From: Orrella marina
GTDB lineage: Bacteria > Pseudomonadota > Gammaproteobacteria > Burkholderiales > Burkholderiaceae_B
Assembly (NCBI RefSeq): GCF_003058465.1
Contig: NZ_CP028901.1
Span: 2,852,001 to 2,916,000, forward strand
Length of the DNA: 64,000 nt
Reading direction: 5' to 3'
The position numbers were made by a program, and so were the translations under genes. Under the pieces are notes generated by a model. The model had not been told where the DNA came from. It was given only the letters and a program-made list of their open reading frames with translations, and did no database searches. Of the stretch, positions 41,268 through 52,169 are shown piece by piece. Every line of letters starts with the position of its first letter. Position 1 is the first letter of the stretch.

Positions 41268-41280
41268 CAGGCCAGTACAC

Positions 41281-42018
41281 ATGGCATTTGACACTCCTCC
41301 CAGATTCCGTCACCAGGGTGATCGCTGTCTGACGGTCGATCTGGGTGAACGTATTGACGAATCGACCGGACTACGATGTCTGGCGCTCGCTGCGCGGCTT
41401 CGCTCAGACGAAATCGATGGCGTCCTCGACGTAGTCGCCTCCTTTGTGTCGGTGACGGTCTATTTTGAGCCATCTGCGGGACTGGGCAAGGATCCTGCTG
41501 CCCTTTTGCAACAGAAGATCCTCGCTCACATTAGCGCCATAGGTGCACAAGGCGAGGATGGGCTGTCCAGAATCCAGGGCCGGCATATCGTGATCCCGGT
41601 CTGCTATGGTGGCGAGCACGGCCCAGACCTGATGGACGTTGCCAGTGCGATGGGACTGTCTGCGCAGGCGGTCATCGACGCGCACGCAGCAGAGCCGCTG
41701 CGCGTATTTCTGCTTGGGTTCGCACCGGGGCATCCATACATCGGCATTCACGACGAGCGATTTGCAATCCCCAGACGTGACACGCCCAGAACCGCAGTAC
41801 CAGCAGGCTCGGTCGGCATCGCCAACCAACAGAGTACGATCTACCCTAACCGGCTACCCGGAGGCTGGCACATCATTGGCGCAACCCCGCTCAGACTGTT
41901 CAATCCGGACGCCGAATCTCCAACACTGTTGCAACCAGGAGACGAGGTACGATTCGAGCCGATCAACAGCGCGCAGTTTGACGTGATTCGCGCACGCCAG
42001 ATGGAGTCGTCCACATGA
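41281..42018 (+). CDS. pxpB: 5-oxoprolinase subunit PxpB
   Basis: The 245-residue product is a KipI/PxpB-type protein (GDRCLTVDLGERIDESTGLRCLALA at the start; HAAEPLRVFLLGFAPGHPYIG and PRTAVPAGSVGIANQQSTIYP in the middle, the KipI/PxpB hallmark). With PxpC and PxpA it forms the ATP-dependent enzyme that opens 5-oxoproline to glutamate. It overlaps pxpC by four bases (ATGA). Confidence 0.93.
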   Translation: MAFDTPPRFRHQGDRCLTVDLGERIDESTGLRCLALAARLRSDEIDGVLDVVASFVSVTVYFEPSAGLGKDPAALLQQKILAHISAIGAQGEDGLSRIQGRHIVIPVCYGGEHGPDLMDVASAMGLSAQAVIDAHAAEPLRVFLLGFAPGHPYIGIHDERFAIPRRDTPRTAVPAGSVGIANQQSTIYPNRLPGGWHIIGATPLRLFNPDAESPTLLQPGDEVRFEPINSAQFDVIRARQMESST

Positions 42019-43070
42019 CGCTGCGCATAGAAAAGCCCGGCCTGCTGTCCTCATTTCAGGACAAAGGTCGATGGGGGCATCAGCATCTTGGCGTTTCGGT
42101 AACGGGCGCCATGGACGTGCAGGCCCATCATGTAGCCAACCTCCTGGTTGGTAACGAGAGGGACTGGGCAACACTCGAGATGACCTTGATCGGACCGACG
42201 ATCCAGTTTGAAAAATCCTGCTGCATCAGTCTCACGGGCGCAGACATGGATGCGCGCTGCGACGGTCGTCGCATTGTCCCTTACCGTCCCATTCTGATTC
42301 AGGCTGGCCAGACGCTGAAGCTGGGCACCACAAAAACCGGTGCCAGAACATACATGGCCGTTCATGGCGGATTCAATCTGCCTGTCGTCATGGGGAGCCA
42401 GAGCACTTATCTGCGCGCCGGACTGGGTGGCTGGCAGGGGCGGGCCCTGCGCAAGGGCGACAGCATCGATATCAATCGCAGCCTCCCGGACGACACGGCC
42501 ATGCTGAAAGACCTGGCAGAGCGGATCTGGCAACAGAGCATCTACCTTCCGAGCGTAATCGGGCAGTTGACTGGCAGAAAATCGCTTGTCCGCATCATTC
42601 GTAGCCACCTGTGGGGCGAGTTCACACCGGACAGTTGCGCTAGCCTGCTGGCAACCGAATGGCGGATATGCACGGAGTCCGAACGCATGGGCTACCGCCT
42701 GGAAGGCCCCAGACTCGAGATGGCACAATCCCGGCAGATGATCTCCGAGGGCGCTGCGTTTGGTACCATCCAGGTTCCCGGCTCCGGCCAGCCCATCATT
42801 CTGATGGCTGATCGCCAGACAACAGGTGGCTACCCAAAGATTGCAACCGTCGCGAGCGTCGATCTGCCGATTCTGGCACAGAAAAAGCCAGGCGATCTGG
42901 TGCGCTTCACACTGATCGATCATTCTCAGGCCCAACGGCTAGATGCAGTTCGCGAAGAAGCGTTCGCCGTGCTTCGTGTTGACATGGCGCGAGTGCGACA
43001 ATTACTTTCGGAAGCGCTGGAACCAGAAACCATTGAACAAAAGGGGATCGCAATTGAACCTGAAGCTTGA
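42015..43070 (+). CDS. pxpC: 5-oxoprolinase subunit PxpC
   Basis: The 351-residue KipA/PxpC-type protein has the N-terminal GLLSSFQDKGRWGHQHLGVSVTGAMD block, AVHGGFNLPVVMGSQSTYLRAGLGG in the middle and TTGGYPKIATVASVDL toward the C-terminus. It is a biotin-carboxylase-like-fold partner in the 5-oxoprolinase complex. The end overlaps the TTG start of pxpA by 17 bases. Confidence 0.93.
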   Translation: MTLRIEKPGLLSSFQDKGRWGHQHLGVSVTGAMDVQAHHVANLLVGNERDWATLEMTLIGPTIQFEKSCCISLTGADMDARCDGRRIVPYRPILIQAGQTLKLGTTKTGARTYMAVHGGFNLPVVMGSQSTYLRAGLGGWQGRALRKGDSIDINRSLPDDTAMLKDLAERIWQQSIYLPSVIGQLTGRKSLVRIIRSHLWGEFTPDSCASLLATEWRICTESERMGYRLEGPRLEMAQSRQMISEGAAFGTIQVPGSGQPIILMADRQTTGGYPKIATVASVDLPILAQKKPGDLVRFTLIDHSQAQRLDAVREEAFAVLRVDMARVRQLLSEALEPETIEQKGIAIEPEA

Positions 43071-43812
43071 TCTGAACTGTGACATGGGGGAGAGTTTCGG
43101 GACCTGGAAAATGGGGCACGACCGGGCCATCATGCCTTATGTGTCCTCAGCCAACATCGCCTGCGGGTTTCACGCAGGCGACCCAGCCACAATGCGCGAG
43201 ACAGTTGCCTGTGCAATTGCTCACGGCGTTGCCATCGGCGCACACCCGGGACTACCGGATTTGCAGGGGTTTGGACGTCGTTTCATGCAGATTACCGAGC
43301 AGGAGGCCTATGACATGGCTGTCGTGCAGATCGGTGCGCTCGCAGGCGTCGCCGCCTCACAAGGCGCAAAGCTGAACCACGTCAAGGCTCACGGCATGCT
43401 TTACAACATGGCCGTCAAGAACCAGGCACTTGCCAGAGGGCTCGCCAGAGCCGTGCACGACGTCGACCCTTCACTGGTGTTTTTTGGGTTGGCAGGCACG
43501 ATCATGATTGATGAAGCCAAAGCACTCGGACTTCGAACCGCGAGCGAAGTGTTTGGCGACCGCTCCTATCAGTCAGACGGCAGCCTGACTCCACGCAATC
43601 TGCCGGGCGCCATGATCACAGATGTCAGTCTGTCGATTGAGCAAGTTTTAAGAATGGTAAAAGAAAAGATCTTCATCGCCCAGGATGGCACACAAGTCCC
43701 GGTCCAGGCCGACACCCTGTGCCTGCACGGAGATCAGCCTGATGCCGTATCGTTCGCACAAGCGATCCGCAATGCCCTGAAAGAGGCAAACATAGAAGTC
43801 GGGGCGCTCTAG
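43054..43812 (+). CDS. pxpA: 5-oxoprolinase subunit PxpA (LamB/YcsF family), TTG start
   Basis: The 252-residue metal-dependent hydrolase-fold protein has the N-terminal LKLDLNCDMGESFG signature and HVKAHGMLYN and FGDRSYQSDGSLTPR blocks. The start is a TTG at 43054, chosen because AAGGGG lies seven bases upstream and conservation starts at that codon; no ATG is near. It opens 5-oxoproline together with PxpB and PxpC. A strong bidirectional terminator follows. Confidence 0.93.
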   Translation: MNLKLDLNCDMGESFGTWKMGHDRAIMPYVSSANIACGFHAGDPATMRETVACAIAHGVAIGAHPGLPDLQGFGRRFMQITEQEAYDMAVVQIGALAGVAASQGAKLNHVKAHGMLYNMAVKNQALARGLARAVHDVDPSLVFFGLAGTIMIDEAKALGLRTASEVFGDRSYQSDGSLTPRNLPGAMITDVSLSIEQVLRMVKEKIFIAQDGTQVPVQADTLCLHGDQPDAVSFAQAIRNALKEANIEVGAL

Positions 43813-43869
43813 TCCAGCCAGATGACTCTCCGGTGAAGCTGGTAGCAGGGGCAATAGCCCGTCGCAAAT

Positions 43870-43901
43870 GAAGCCCCTCGAAGATCATTTCGAGGGGCTT
43901 C
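43870..43901. terminator. Bidirectional terminator between pxpA and the DUF3683 gene
   Basis: GAAGCCCCTCGAA and TTCGAGGGGCTTC pair perfectly over 13 bp with a 6-base loop, between two convergent genes. Flanking A/T-rich bases support use in both directions. Confidence 0.8.
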
Positions 43902-43925
43902 ATTATTCAACGCATCATCGATCGG

Positions 43926-46900
43926 TCAAACCAGAACGCGTTCGATACCACCATTGTTGGCCTGATTGACATAATCTTCCATCCAGGTTGGTCCGAGAAT
44001 GTGCCTGGCCATCTCGACCACGATGTAGTCTGCATTCGCACCGGTGTCATCACCATAACGTGACAAGCCTTGCAAACAGGACGGGCACGAGGTCAGCATC
44101 TTGAGTTCGCCCGTAAACCCGTCTGCGCGCAGGGTTGATACGTTCTTCTCCAGTTCCTGCTCCTTTCTGAACCTGACCTGCGTCGAGATGTCAGGACGTG
44201 TCACCGCGAGCGTGCCTGACTCCCCGCAGCAGCGATCAGTCTTGATCGCATCATCACCAACCAGCGACCGTACGGTCTTCATGGGATCCTGAAGCTTCAT
44301 AGGTGTATGACAGGGGTCGTGGTACATGTATCGAACGCCCTGGATACCCTCAAGTTTGACATTCTTTTCCAGCAGATACTCGTGAATGTCAATCAGTCGG
44401 GAACCAGGGAAGATCTTGTCAAACTCGTATCCCTGCAGTTGGTCGTAGCAGGTGCCACAACTCACCACCACCGTCTTGATATCCAGATAGTTCAGTGTGT
44501 TGGCTACGCGATGAAACAGAACCCGGTTATCGGTGATGATTTTCTCTGCCTTGTCGTACATGCCGTTGCCACGCTGAGGATAACCACAGCACAGGTAGCC
44601 GGGTGGAAGAACTGTTTGCACTCCTGCGTGCCAGAGCATAGCTTGCGTGGCCAGACCAACCTGAGAGAAAAGCCGCTCTGAGCCACATCCCGGAAAGTAG
44701 AAGACAGCTTCCGAATCAACCTTGGTCCTTACCGGATCACGAATAACCGGAACGTAGTTCGCATCCTCGATATCAAGCAGCTTGCGAGCCGGCTTCTTGG
44801 GGAGTCCACCTGGCATTTTCTTGTTAATGAAGTGCACTACCTGTTCGCGCAGAGGTGCCTTGCCGACTGTCGCCGGCGGCTTCCCGGTCTGCTTGTGAGC
44901 CACTTTGGACAGAAGATTGTTAGCCGTGCGCTGAAGCTTGTAGCCGACTGAAACCATGGCGGTCCGGGTGGCATTGATCGTAGCCGGATCCTTGGCGTTC
45001 AGAAAGAACATGGCTGCCGTCGTACCAGGATTAAAGGACTTGCGTCCCATGCGGCGCAAAAGCGCACGCATATTCATGGAGACTTCCCCGAAATCGATGT
45101 CGACCGGACAGGGTGTGTAGCATTTATGGCAAACAGTGCAGTGATCTGCAACGTCCTCGAACTCTTCCCAGTGCTTCAGACTGACACCACGGCGAGTCTG
45201 CTCCTCGTACAGGAAGGCTTCAATCAAAAGCGATGTGGCGAGAATCTTGTTGCGAGGTGAATACAGCAGATTCGCGCGTGGCACATGGGTTGCACACACG
45301 GGCTTGCACTTGCCGCAACGCAGACAGTCCTTGATCGACGTACTGATGTTGCCGATATCGCTTTGCTGCATGATCAGCGACTCGTGACCAAGCAATCCGA
45401 AACTTGGCGTCCAGGCGTTTCTCAAGTCTGATCCGGGCATGAGTTTGCCTGCATTGAAATGGCCCTGAGGATCGATACGATCCTTATAGTCTTTGAACGG
45501 TTTGAGCTCAACATCAGTCAGAAACTCAAGCTTGGTCAGGCCAATTCCATGCTCACCCGATATCACCCCGTCCAGATCACGCGCAACCTGCATGATACGC
45601 ACCACCGTCTCGTTGGCCTCGCGCAGCATGGCGTAGTCTTCCGAATTGACCGGAATATTGGTGTGCACATTACCGTCACCCGCATGCATATGTAACGCAA
45701 CAAATACGCGGCTCTTGAGAACTTTGGCGTGCACGGCCTGTAATTCGTTCAAAACAAGAGAGAGATCGTTGCCGCCAAGGATGTCTTCCAGATGCCGCAA
45801 AATCTCCACTTTCCATGAGATGCGCAGTGTTCGGTCCTGAACAACATCGAACAGCGTGGCATCCGGCTGCTGTTGCAGTCGCATCTGCGCCACCTGAACC
45901 AGCGATTCGAGTCCGTAACGCGCAAACACCGTGACTGCGTCAGAGAGCGCTGTATCCAGGTGATCAAGCACCCACTGCCATCGAACCCGGACACTGTCCA
46001 GAAGTTCAAGCACCTGCTGACGCCGCTGGGCAAGAAGCTCGTCACTCGACAGTCCGTCAACCAGCTTACCCTTGGGAAAGGGCTCATCAAGGCGGGTGAC
46101 AAGCTGATCGATCAGGCGAAGCTTGTTGCGCGTTGAAAGCTCAATATTGATACGCTCGATCGCATCGGTGTACTCACCCATGCGATGCAACGGTATCACA
46201 ACATCTTCATTGATTTTGAAAGCGTTGGTATGACGTGCGATCGCGGCAGTTCGTGAGCGGTCGAGCCAGAATTTCTTGCGAGCTTCCGGGCTGACAGCCA
46301 CAAAACCCTCGCCATGACGGGTGTTGGCCATTCGCACGACTTCACTACAGGCTGCAGCAACCACTGCGTCTTCATCGCCAACTATGTCACCGATCAGAAC
46401 CATCTTTGGAAGACCACCGCGCTTGCTCTTGGTCGCATAACCGACCGCTCTCAGGTAGCGCTCGTCCAGGTGCTCGAGGCCCGCCAGAATGGCGCCCCCG
46501 AGCGGGTCTGTGCATCCAGATAATCCTTGATCTCGACAATCGACGGAATCGCGTTTCTCGCCTGTCCGAAGAACTCGAGACAGACCGTACGGGTATGTGC
46601 AGGCATGCGATGCACCACCCAGCGTGCTGCCGTGATGAGCCCATCACAGCCTTCCTTCTGTACGCCGGGCAGTCCCGACAAGAACTTGTCCGTCACATCC
46701 TTGCCAAGCCCGACCTTGCGAAACGTGCGCCCTTCAATCTCGAGCGTCTCGCTACGTAATACTCGCTCACCCGGCGCCTGTTGCCCATCTGACCAGGAAA
46801 GCTCGAACCGGGCCACGTCCACATCGTGAATCTTGCCCAGGTTGTGACCAACCCGGGTGACATCCAGCCAGTTTCCCTCCGGATCAACCATGCGCCACCA

Positions 46901-47854
46901 CGCCAGGTTGTCCAGCGCAGTTCCCCAGAGCACCGCCTTTTTGCCACCTGCATTCATGGCAACGTTTCCGCCGACACAGGACGCATCGGCCGAGGTCGGG
47001 TCAACCGCAAAAACGTAACCGGCATGCTCGGCCGCCTCAGCCACACGGCGAGTCACAACCCCCGCACCAGTACGGATGGTGGCAACAGGCTGATCAAGAC
47101 CCGGCAACGGCGTGAGTTCAACCTCTCCCAACGTTTCGAGCTTCTCGGTATTGATCACTGCGCTGCGCCAGGTGAGAGGCAGGGCACCACCTGTGTAGCC
47201 AGTTCCGCCCCCTCTGGGAATGATGGTCAGCCCCAGATCAATACAGCCGCGCACCAGGGCCGCCATCTCGCTCTCGTCGTCTGGCGTCAGTACGACAAAC
47301 GGATACTCGACTCGCCAGTCAGTTGCATCAGTGACGTGCGACACACGCGAGAGTGCGTCAAACTTGATGTTGTCACGCGCGGTCAGCTTGCCCAGCACTC
47401 GGGAGACCTGTTTGCGTAGCGCGCCGGTCTGACTAAAGCTCTGTTCGAAATCTGTGACCGCACGTCGGGCATGCTTTAGCAGTGCCGCCACTTTCTCGTC
47501 ACGCTCCAGGTTATCAGATGCCCGTCGCGTGTCGACCTCTCGCAACCTGTGCTGCAACGCCTCAATCAGCAACTTGCAACGTTTCGGGTTATCAAGAAGG
47601 TCATCCTGGAGATAGGGGTTGCGCTGGACCACCCAGATATCGCCCAGCACCTCGTACAACATGCGCGCCGAGCGACCAGTCTGGCGCTCCTGCCTGAGCT
47701 CGCTCAGCAGAGTCCAGGCCTGCTCGCCAAGAAGGCGACAAACCACTTCCCTGTCAGAGAATGACGTGTAGTTATACGGAATCTCTCGCAGACGTGTATC
47801 TGGATGACTGGCTGGCTTGGACGCAAGCAGGTGACTGGCTATAGGAGCATTCAT
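43926..47854 (-). pseudogene. DUF3683 / FAD-linked oxidase / Fe-S oxidoreductase, interrupted by a 1-base deletion
   Basis: Two frames (47854 down to about 46500, and about 46495 down to 43926) form one protein of about 1309 residues. The order is DUF3683 ([21 protein letters not shown]), a PCMH FAD-binding domain ([40 protein letters not shown]), a D-lactate dehydrogenase/GlcD-like cap, two [4Fe-4S] motifs (CLRCGKCKPVC, CTVCHKCYTPCPVD) and CCG domains (FFPGCGSERLF, GYLCCGYPQRG). The break is a run of five G (46495-46499 on the complement) where six would restore [21 protein letters not shown]. Family members oxidise 2-hydroxyacids, but this large fusion is uncharacterised. The break is likely recent or an artefact. 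Confidence 0.88.
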
Positions 47855-48075
47855 GGAGACTTTTTGCTGACAGCTCGGAAACGGCGGTCGTCAAACAAAA
47901 TTCGACCGGCAAACACGCATTTTAGGGCACTGGACGGACTTGTTCAGCGTTGCCCACAGTTCCTTCCAGAGTTTGGGGAGATACGAGGCAACCCCTGCGG
48001 CAACTGGCCCGGGCTACCCAGCGATGGGAACCTGTCTCCCGGAGTCACCTCTTTCGGAGACCTTCAATCTACAAA

Positions 48076-48519
48076 TCAGATCACTGGAGTCAACCAGGCG
48101 AGCGTCGCGTACCGGCCAAACTTGCCCAGCGCAATCCAGAATACACACGCCTGGAAGGACAGTCGCAGACTCCCTGCAATCAGACACAAAGGGTCTCCAA
48201 TGACCGGCAGCCATGACATCACCAGAGCCAGTGGGCCAAACCGCTCCACGCTGGCTCTTGCCCGGGCAGCCACCTTGCCTTCAGGTGCATCATCAGGCCG
48301 CCACCTCAACCAGGCCAATCTCAGCCCTCGTCCCATCAGATAGGTAATGACACCACCGAGCGTGTTACCTAGTCCGATCGCAAGTACCGGCATCCACCTC
48401 GCAATATCAGGATTGGCGAGCAAATAGGCGACCATCACAGGCTCGGATGCGAGCGGTAACAGCGTGGAGGCAACCAGCCCTGTCACGAACAAACCTGCCA
48501 GACCGGCTCCCGCGAGCAT
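48076..48519 (-). CDS. YqaA family (DedA/SNARE-associated-like) membrane protein
   Basis: This protein of about 147 residues has several hydrophobic segments and the signature SEPVMVAYLLANPDIARWMPVLAIGLGNTLGGVITYLMGRG, typical of YqaA-type DedA-family relatives. The start ATG at 48519 shares a base with the stop of the upstream MobA-like gene (TGATG). An ATG at 48558 would extend it into that gene. Such proteins are proposed lipid or membrane transporters, but YqaA function is unknown. Confidence 0.8.
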   Translation of the reverse strand: MLAGAGLAGLFVTGLVASTLLPLASEPVMVAYLLANPDIARWMPVLAIGLGNTLGGVITYLMGRGLRLAWLRWRPDDAPEGKVAARARASVERFGPLALVMSWLPVIGDPLCLIAGSLRLSFQACVFWIALGKFGRYATLAWLTPVI

Positions 48520-49181
48520 CAGAGCAGGTCCTGCGGCCGATCGACATCCCGGATACATCCGTCGTCACTGACCGGTATCTGCTGTAACAACTCAGGCTCC
48601 TTGCGCCACAAGGCAGCCAGCCCCGGCATCTCACCTTTACCCGGATGAGCCTGCTGCAAAAGATAGCGATCCACTGCAGTAGCTGACACCGCCACAGGAT
48701 GGCCTGGCCTGTCAGCATAGGTCGGACGCCAGACAGCAGACCGGCGTGCAGCGATACCGTCCATCAACCGCGCACACATCAGACGATAGGTGTCAGGGGC
48801 AATAAATGGCATATCGCCCAGCGCGATCAGCCACCCGTCTGGCGGCTCACTGGCAACCGCCCTGGCACTGGCCCGCAGCCCGCAACGCAGCGTCGCACCT
48901 GGTCCTGCGTCTGCCTGCGAACAGACCACCACATTCACGGCCAGGCCGGCAAACTCCCTCACCAATCCGCTGCTGTGTGGTCCGACGACCACAGTCAGGT
49001 GATCGACCCACGGCAACAGCCGACTGGCACTCGCAACAACAAGCACCTCTCCGTGTGCAAGACGGGCACGCAGCTTCTGTTGCTTTCCGTCAGGGTCAAA
49101 GCGACGACCTCGACCGGCAGCAAGCAGCAAACCGCCAATCCTCGATGGCACGTGGGATAATGAAAAAGATTCCTGGTTCAT
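48519..49181 (-). CDS. MobA-like nucleotidyltransferase (MocA-type)
   Basis: The 220-residue product has the signature LLLAAGRGRRFDPDGKQQK, DMPFIAPDTY and GHPVAVS, the family of molybdenum cofactor cytidylyl- and guanylyltransferases. It could be MocA (Moco to MCD) or another member of the family; no molybdoenzyme gene is in the window. It overlaps the YqaA-like gene by one base and diverges from ilvA with only eight bases between start codons. Confidence 0.8.
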   Translation of the reverse strand: MNQESFSLSHVPSRIGGLLLAAGRGRRFDPDGKQQKLRARLAHGEVLVVASASRLLPWVDHLTVVVGPHSSGLVREFAGLAVNVVVCSQADAGPGATLRCGLRASARAVASEPPDGWLIALGDMPFIAPDTYRLMCARLMDGIAARRSAVWRPTYADRPGHPVAVSATAVDRYLLQQAHPGKGEMPGLAALWRKEPELLQQIPVSDDGCIRDVDRPQDLL

Positions 49182-49189
49182 GAGTTTTT

Positions 49190-50698
49190 ATGTCTACTGA
49201 TTACCTGAAACGCATCCTGACATCCAGAGTGTATGACGTTGCCATCCAGACACCGCTGGAAAAGGCCAAAGCACTTTCGGAGAGAACGGGCAATACTGTA
49301 CTGTTCAAACGCGAAGACACCCAGCCCGTCTTCAGTTTCAAGCTTCGTGGTGCCTACAACAAGATGGCACTTCTGAGTCCGGCGGCACGAGCGCGCGGCG
49401 TGATCGCTGCATCAGCGGGCAATCACGCACAAGGTGTTGCGCTGGCGGCCTCCAGACTAGGCTGTCGGGCAGTCATAGTGATGCCAACCACGACGCCTCC
49501 GGTGAAGATTGAGGCCGTCAGACGTTTAGGTGCCGAGACAGTGTTGTTCGGAGACAGTTTCACCGATGCCTACGAAAAAGCCACCGAGCTGGAGAAAGCC
49601 GAACAGTTGACCTTTGTTCACCCGTTCGACGATCCGGACGTCATTGCCGGTCAGGGCACGATCGCGATGGAGATACTGCACCAGCATCCGGACTCAATCG
49701 ACGCAGTGTTCGTGGCCATTGGCGGTGGCGGACTGATTGCAGGAGTTGCCGCGTATATCAAGCAGCTACGCCCGGAGATCAAAGTGATCGGCGTGCAGAC
49801 CGAGGACTCGGACGCCATGATTCGCAGTATCAGGGCCGGCAAGCGGATTCGGCTCAACGACGTCGGACTTTTCTCGGACGGTACCGCAGTCAAGCAAGTC
49901 GGCGTGGAAACCTTCAAACTGGTAAAAGAGTTTGTTGACGACTTTGTGACAGTCGACACGGACGAGATCTGCGCGGGCATCAAAGACGTGTTTCAGGATA
50001 CGCGCAACATTCTCGAACCGGCTGGTGCACTGGCGATCGCAGGCGCCAAGCGTTACATGAGCGAACATCGCTGGCAGGGAAAAACCGTGGTGGCGATCGC
50101 CTGCGGTGCCAACATGAATTTCGACCGGTTGCGGTTTGTCGCTGAAAGAGCAGAAGTGGGTGAGGCCAAAGAGGCTTTGTTTGCGATCACCTTGCCGGAA
50201 GAGCGTGGCAGTTTCCGGCAACTATGCGAACTGGTCGGTCCGCGAAATGTGACAGAGTTCAATTACCGCATTTCAGATGCCGAGAAAGCGCACGTGTTTG
50301 TCGGCATCCAGATCGGCAATCCAAAAGAGCCCGAACGTATTGCAAGCGAGTTTGAGAAAAAGAGCTTCCCGACCATTGACCTGACTCACAACGAAATGGC
50401 CAAAACCCACCTCCGCCACATGGTGGGTGGCCGCAGTGGTCTGGCCGACAATGAGTTGCTGTATCGATTCGAGTTTCCGGAAAGGCCGGGCGCCCTGATG
50501 CGGTTTCTCAACACCATGAATCCGGACTGGAACATCAGCCTGTTCCACTACCGTAATCAGGGAGCAGATTACGGTCAGATTCTGGTCGGCATTCAGGTAC
50601 CTCCAGGCCAGAAAACGCGCTTCAAGGCATTTCTGAGCGAAATCGGATACCCGCACTGGAATGAAACGGATAACCCTGCATACCGGCTATTTCTGTGA
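49190..50698 (+). CDS. ilvA: Threonine ammonia-lyase, biosynthetic
   Basis: This 502-residue PLP enzyme has the Schiff-base lysine Lys51 in SFKLRGAYNK, the PLP phosphate loop GGGGLIAGVA and two C-terminal ACT-like regulatory repeats (ALFAITLPEERGSFRQLCELVG, LLYRFEFPERPGALMRFLNTM). The full two-ACT length identifies the isoleucine-inhibited biosynthetic form that deaminates threonine to 2-oxobutanoate. It is divergent from the MobA-like gene. Confidence 0.96.
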   Translation: MSTDYLKRILTSRVYDVAIQTPLEKAKALSERTGNTVLFKREDTQPVFSFKLRGAYNKMALLSPAARARGVIAASAGNHAQGVALAASRLGCRAVIVMPTTTPPVKIEAVRRLGAETVLFGDSFTDAYEKATELEKAEQLTFVHPFDDPDVIAGQGTIAMEILHQHPDSIDAVFVAIGGGGLIAGVAAYIKQLRPEIKVIGVQTEDSDAMIRSIRAGKRIRLNDVGLFSDGTAVKQVGVETFKLVKEFVDDFVTVDTDEICAGIKDVFQDTRNILEPAGALAIAGAKRYMSEHRWQGKTVVAIACGANMNFDRLRFVAERAEVGEAKEALFAITLPEERGSFRQLCELVGPRNVTEFNYRISDAEKAHVFVGIQIGNPKEPERIASEFEKKSFPTIDLTHNEMAKTHLRHMVGGRSGLADNELLYRFEFPERPGALMRFLNTMNPDWNISLFHYRNQGADYGQILVGIQVPPGQKTRFKAFLSEIGYPHWNETDNPAYRLFL

Positions 50699-50710
50699 TC
50701 GCAAGCCAAG

Positions 50711-50737
50711 TCGGGCGACAGATAAACTGTCGCCCGA
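50711..50737. terminator. Hairpin between convergent ilvA and purT
   Basis: TCGGGCGACAG-ATAAA-CTGTCGCCCGA is an 11-bp perfect stem in the 44-base gap between two convergent genes. No long T-run follows on either strand, but position and stability suggest a shared terminator. Confidence 0.65.
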
Positions 50738-50742
50738 TCCTG

Positions 50743-51960
50743 TCAGCCGGCAGCCCGCACGTAGATGTTTGACGAGGCTTCCAGCGCGTTCTCGCGAGCG
50801 ATCTGAACATCGGCTGCGGCAGCAACAGCCACGCCAAGCCGGCGTTTCACAAAGGACTGCGGTTTACCGAACAGCCGCAGATCGGTGCCCGGGATCGCCA
50901 GTGCCTGGGCCATGCCTTCAAACACCACGGCATCGGCATCGACTCCCCCGTAAATGACACTGCTGGCCGCCGGTGAGCGAAGCGTGACATCGACTGGCAA
51001 CCCGAGCAACGCCCTCGCATGCAGTTCGAACTCGCTCTGCACCTGGGCAGCCAGCGTCACAAGACCCGTATCATGGGGGCGAGGGCTGACCTCCGAGAAC
51101 CAGACCTGATCGCCCTTGACAAACAACTCCACCCCAAAAATCCCCAGTCCGCCCAGATTGCTGGTCACAGCCAGCGCGATCTCTCTCGCACGCTCGAGCG
51201 CCTTCGGATTCATGGGCTGGGGCTGCCAGCTCTCGACATAATCACCATCAACCTGTCTGTGCCCGATCGGCTCACAGAAATACGTCTGGACATCACCGTC
51301 CGGGTTACGGGCCCGGACGGTCAACAGCGTGATCTCGTACTCGAAGTCGATCCAGCCTTCCACAATCACACGCCCGGCCCCGGTCCGTCCGGCTGTCTGC
51401 GCCCTGGACCAAGCAGACTCGATATCGGCGTCACTTCTAAGCAGACTCTGCCCTTTACCGGAAGAAGACATCACAGGCTTGACCACACAGGGAAACCCGA
51501 CAGCGGCAACGCCGTCACGTAGTTCTTGCAAAGTATCAGCAAACCGGAAGTCCGAGGTTTCCAGTCCAAGCGTTTGCGCAGCCAGACGACGAATTCCCTC
51601 GCGGTTCATAGTCAATTGTGCCGCGCGTGCAGTCGGGGTCACTCGAAGTCCGTTCTTTCCCTCGATTTCAACCAGAAGATCAGTCGCGATTGCTTCGATC
51701 TCCGGTACGATGACATGTGGCTGGTACTGGTCGATCACCGCCTGCAACGCCTGTCTGTCGGTCATATCGACGACCACCGCGTGATGGGCAACCTGATGAC
51801 CCGGTGCGTTGGGGTACCGATCCACGGCGATGACTTCCACGCCTAATCGTTGCAAGGCAATGATGACCTCCTTGCCAAGCTCCCCCGAGCCGAGGGTCAT
51901 GACTTTGAGGGCAACAGGACTCAGCGGAGTGCCCCAGACAGGGGTATCAGGCAAAGACAT
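50743..51960 (-). CDS. purT: Formate-dependent phosphoribosylglycinamide formyltransferase
   Basis: The 405-residue ATP-grasp enzyme has the N-terminal [59 protein letters not shown] and [14 protein letters not shown] motifs, all PurT hallmarks. It makes formyl-GAR from formate and ATP in purine synthesis, an alternative to folate-dependent PurN. The start [13 protein letters not shown] is in line with homologues. Confidence 0.96.
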   Translation of the reverse strand: MSLPDTPVWGTPLSPVALKVMTLGSGELGKEVIIALQRLGVEVIAVDRYPNAPGHQVAHHAVVVDMTDRQALQAVIDQYQPHVIVPEIEAIATDLLVEIEGKNGLRVTPTARAAQLTMNREGIRRLAAQTLGLETSDFRFADTLQELRDGVAAVGFPCVVKPVMSSSGKGQSLLRSDADIESAWSRAQTAGRTGAGRVIVEGWIDFEYEITLLTVRARNPDGDVQTYFCEPIGHRQVDGDYVESWQPQPMNPKALERAREIALAVTSNLGGLGIFGVELFVKGDQVWFSEVSPRPHDTGLVTLAAQVQSEFELHARALLGLPVDVTLRSPAASSVIYGGVDADAVVFEGMAQALAIPGTDLRLFGKPQSFVKRRLGVAVAAAADVQIARENALEASSNIYVRAAG

Positions 51961-52169
51961 CAGGTTCTCCAGAACAAAATAATGCCCGGGCTCTCACCAG
52001 GCCATGCTGCTCCGTGTTTTAACACGCTGTGAAACGTCTGACACGACCCGCCTCCCAGAGCGACCCTGGTTGTGCCTGCCAAAGGCAGAGTCCAGAAGCC
52101 CTCTCCTCAGACCGCCCACCCAGAGCCAGATCGCTGGGGAATTCCCTCGCGATGTTTTAAAATCAGCAA

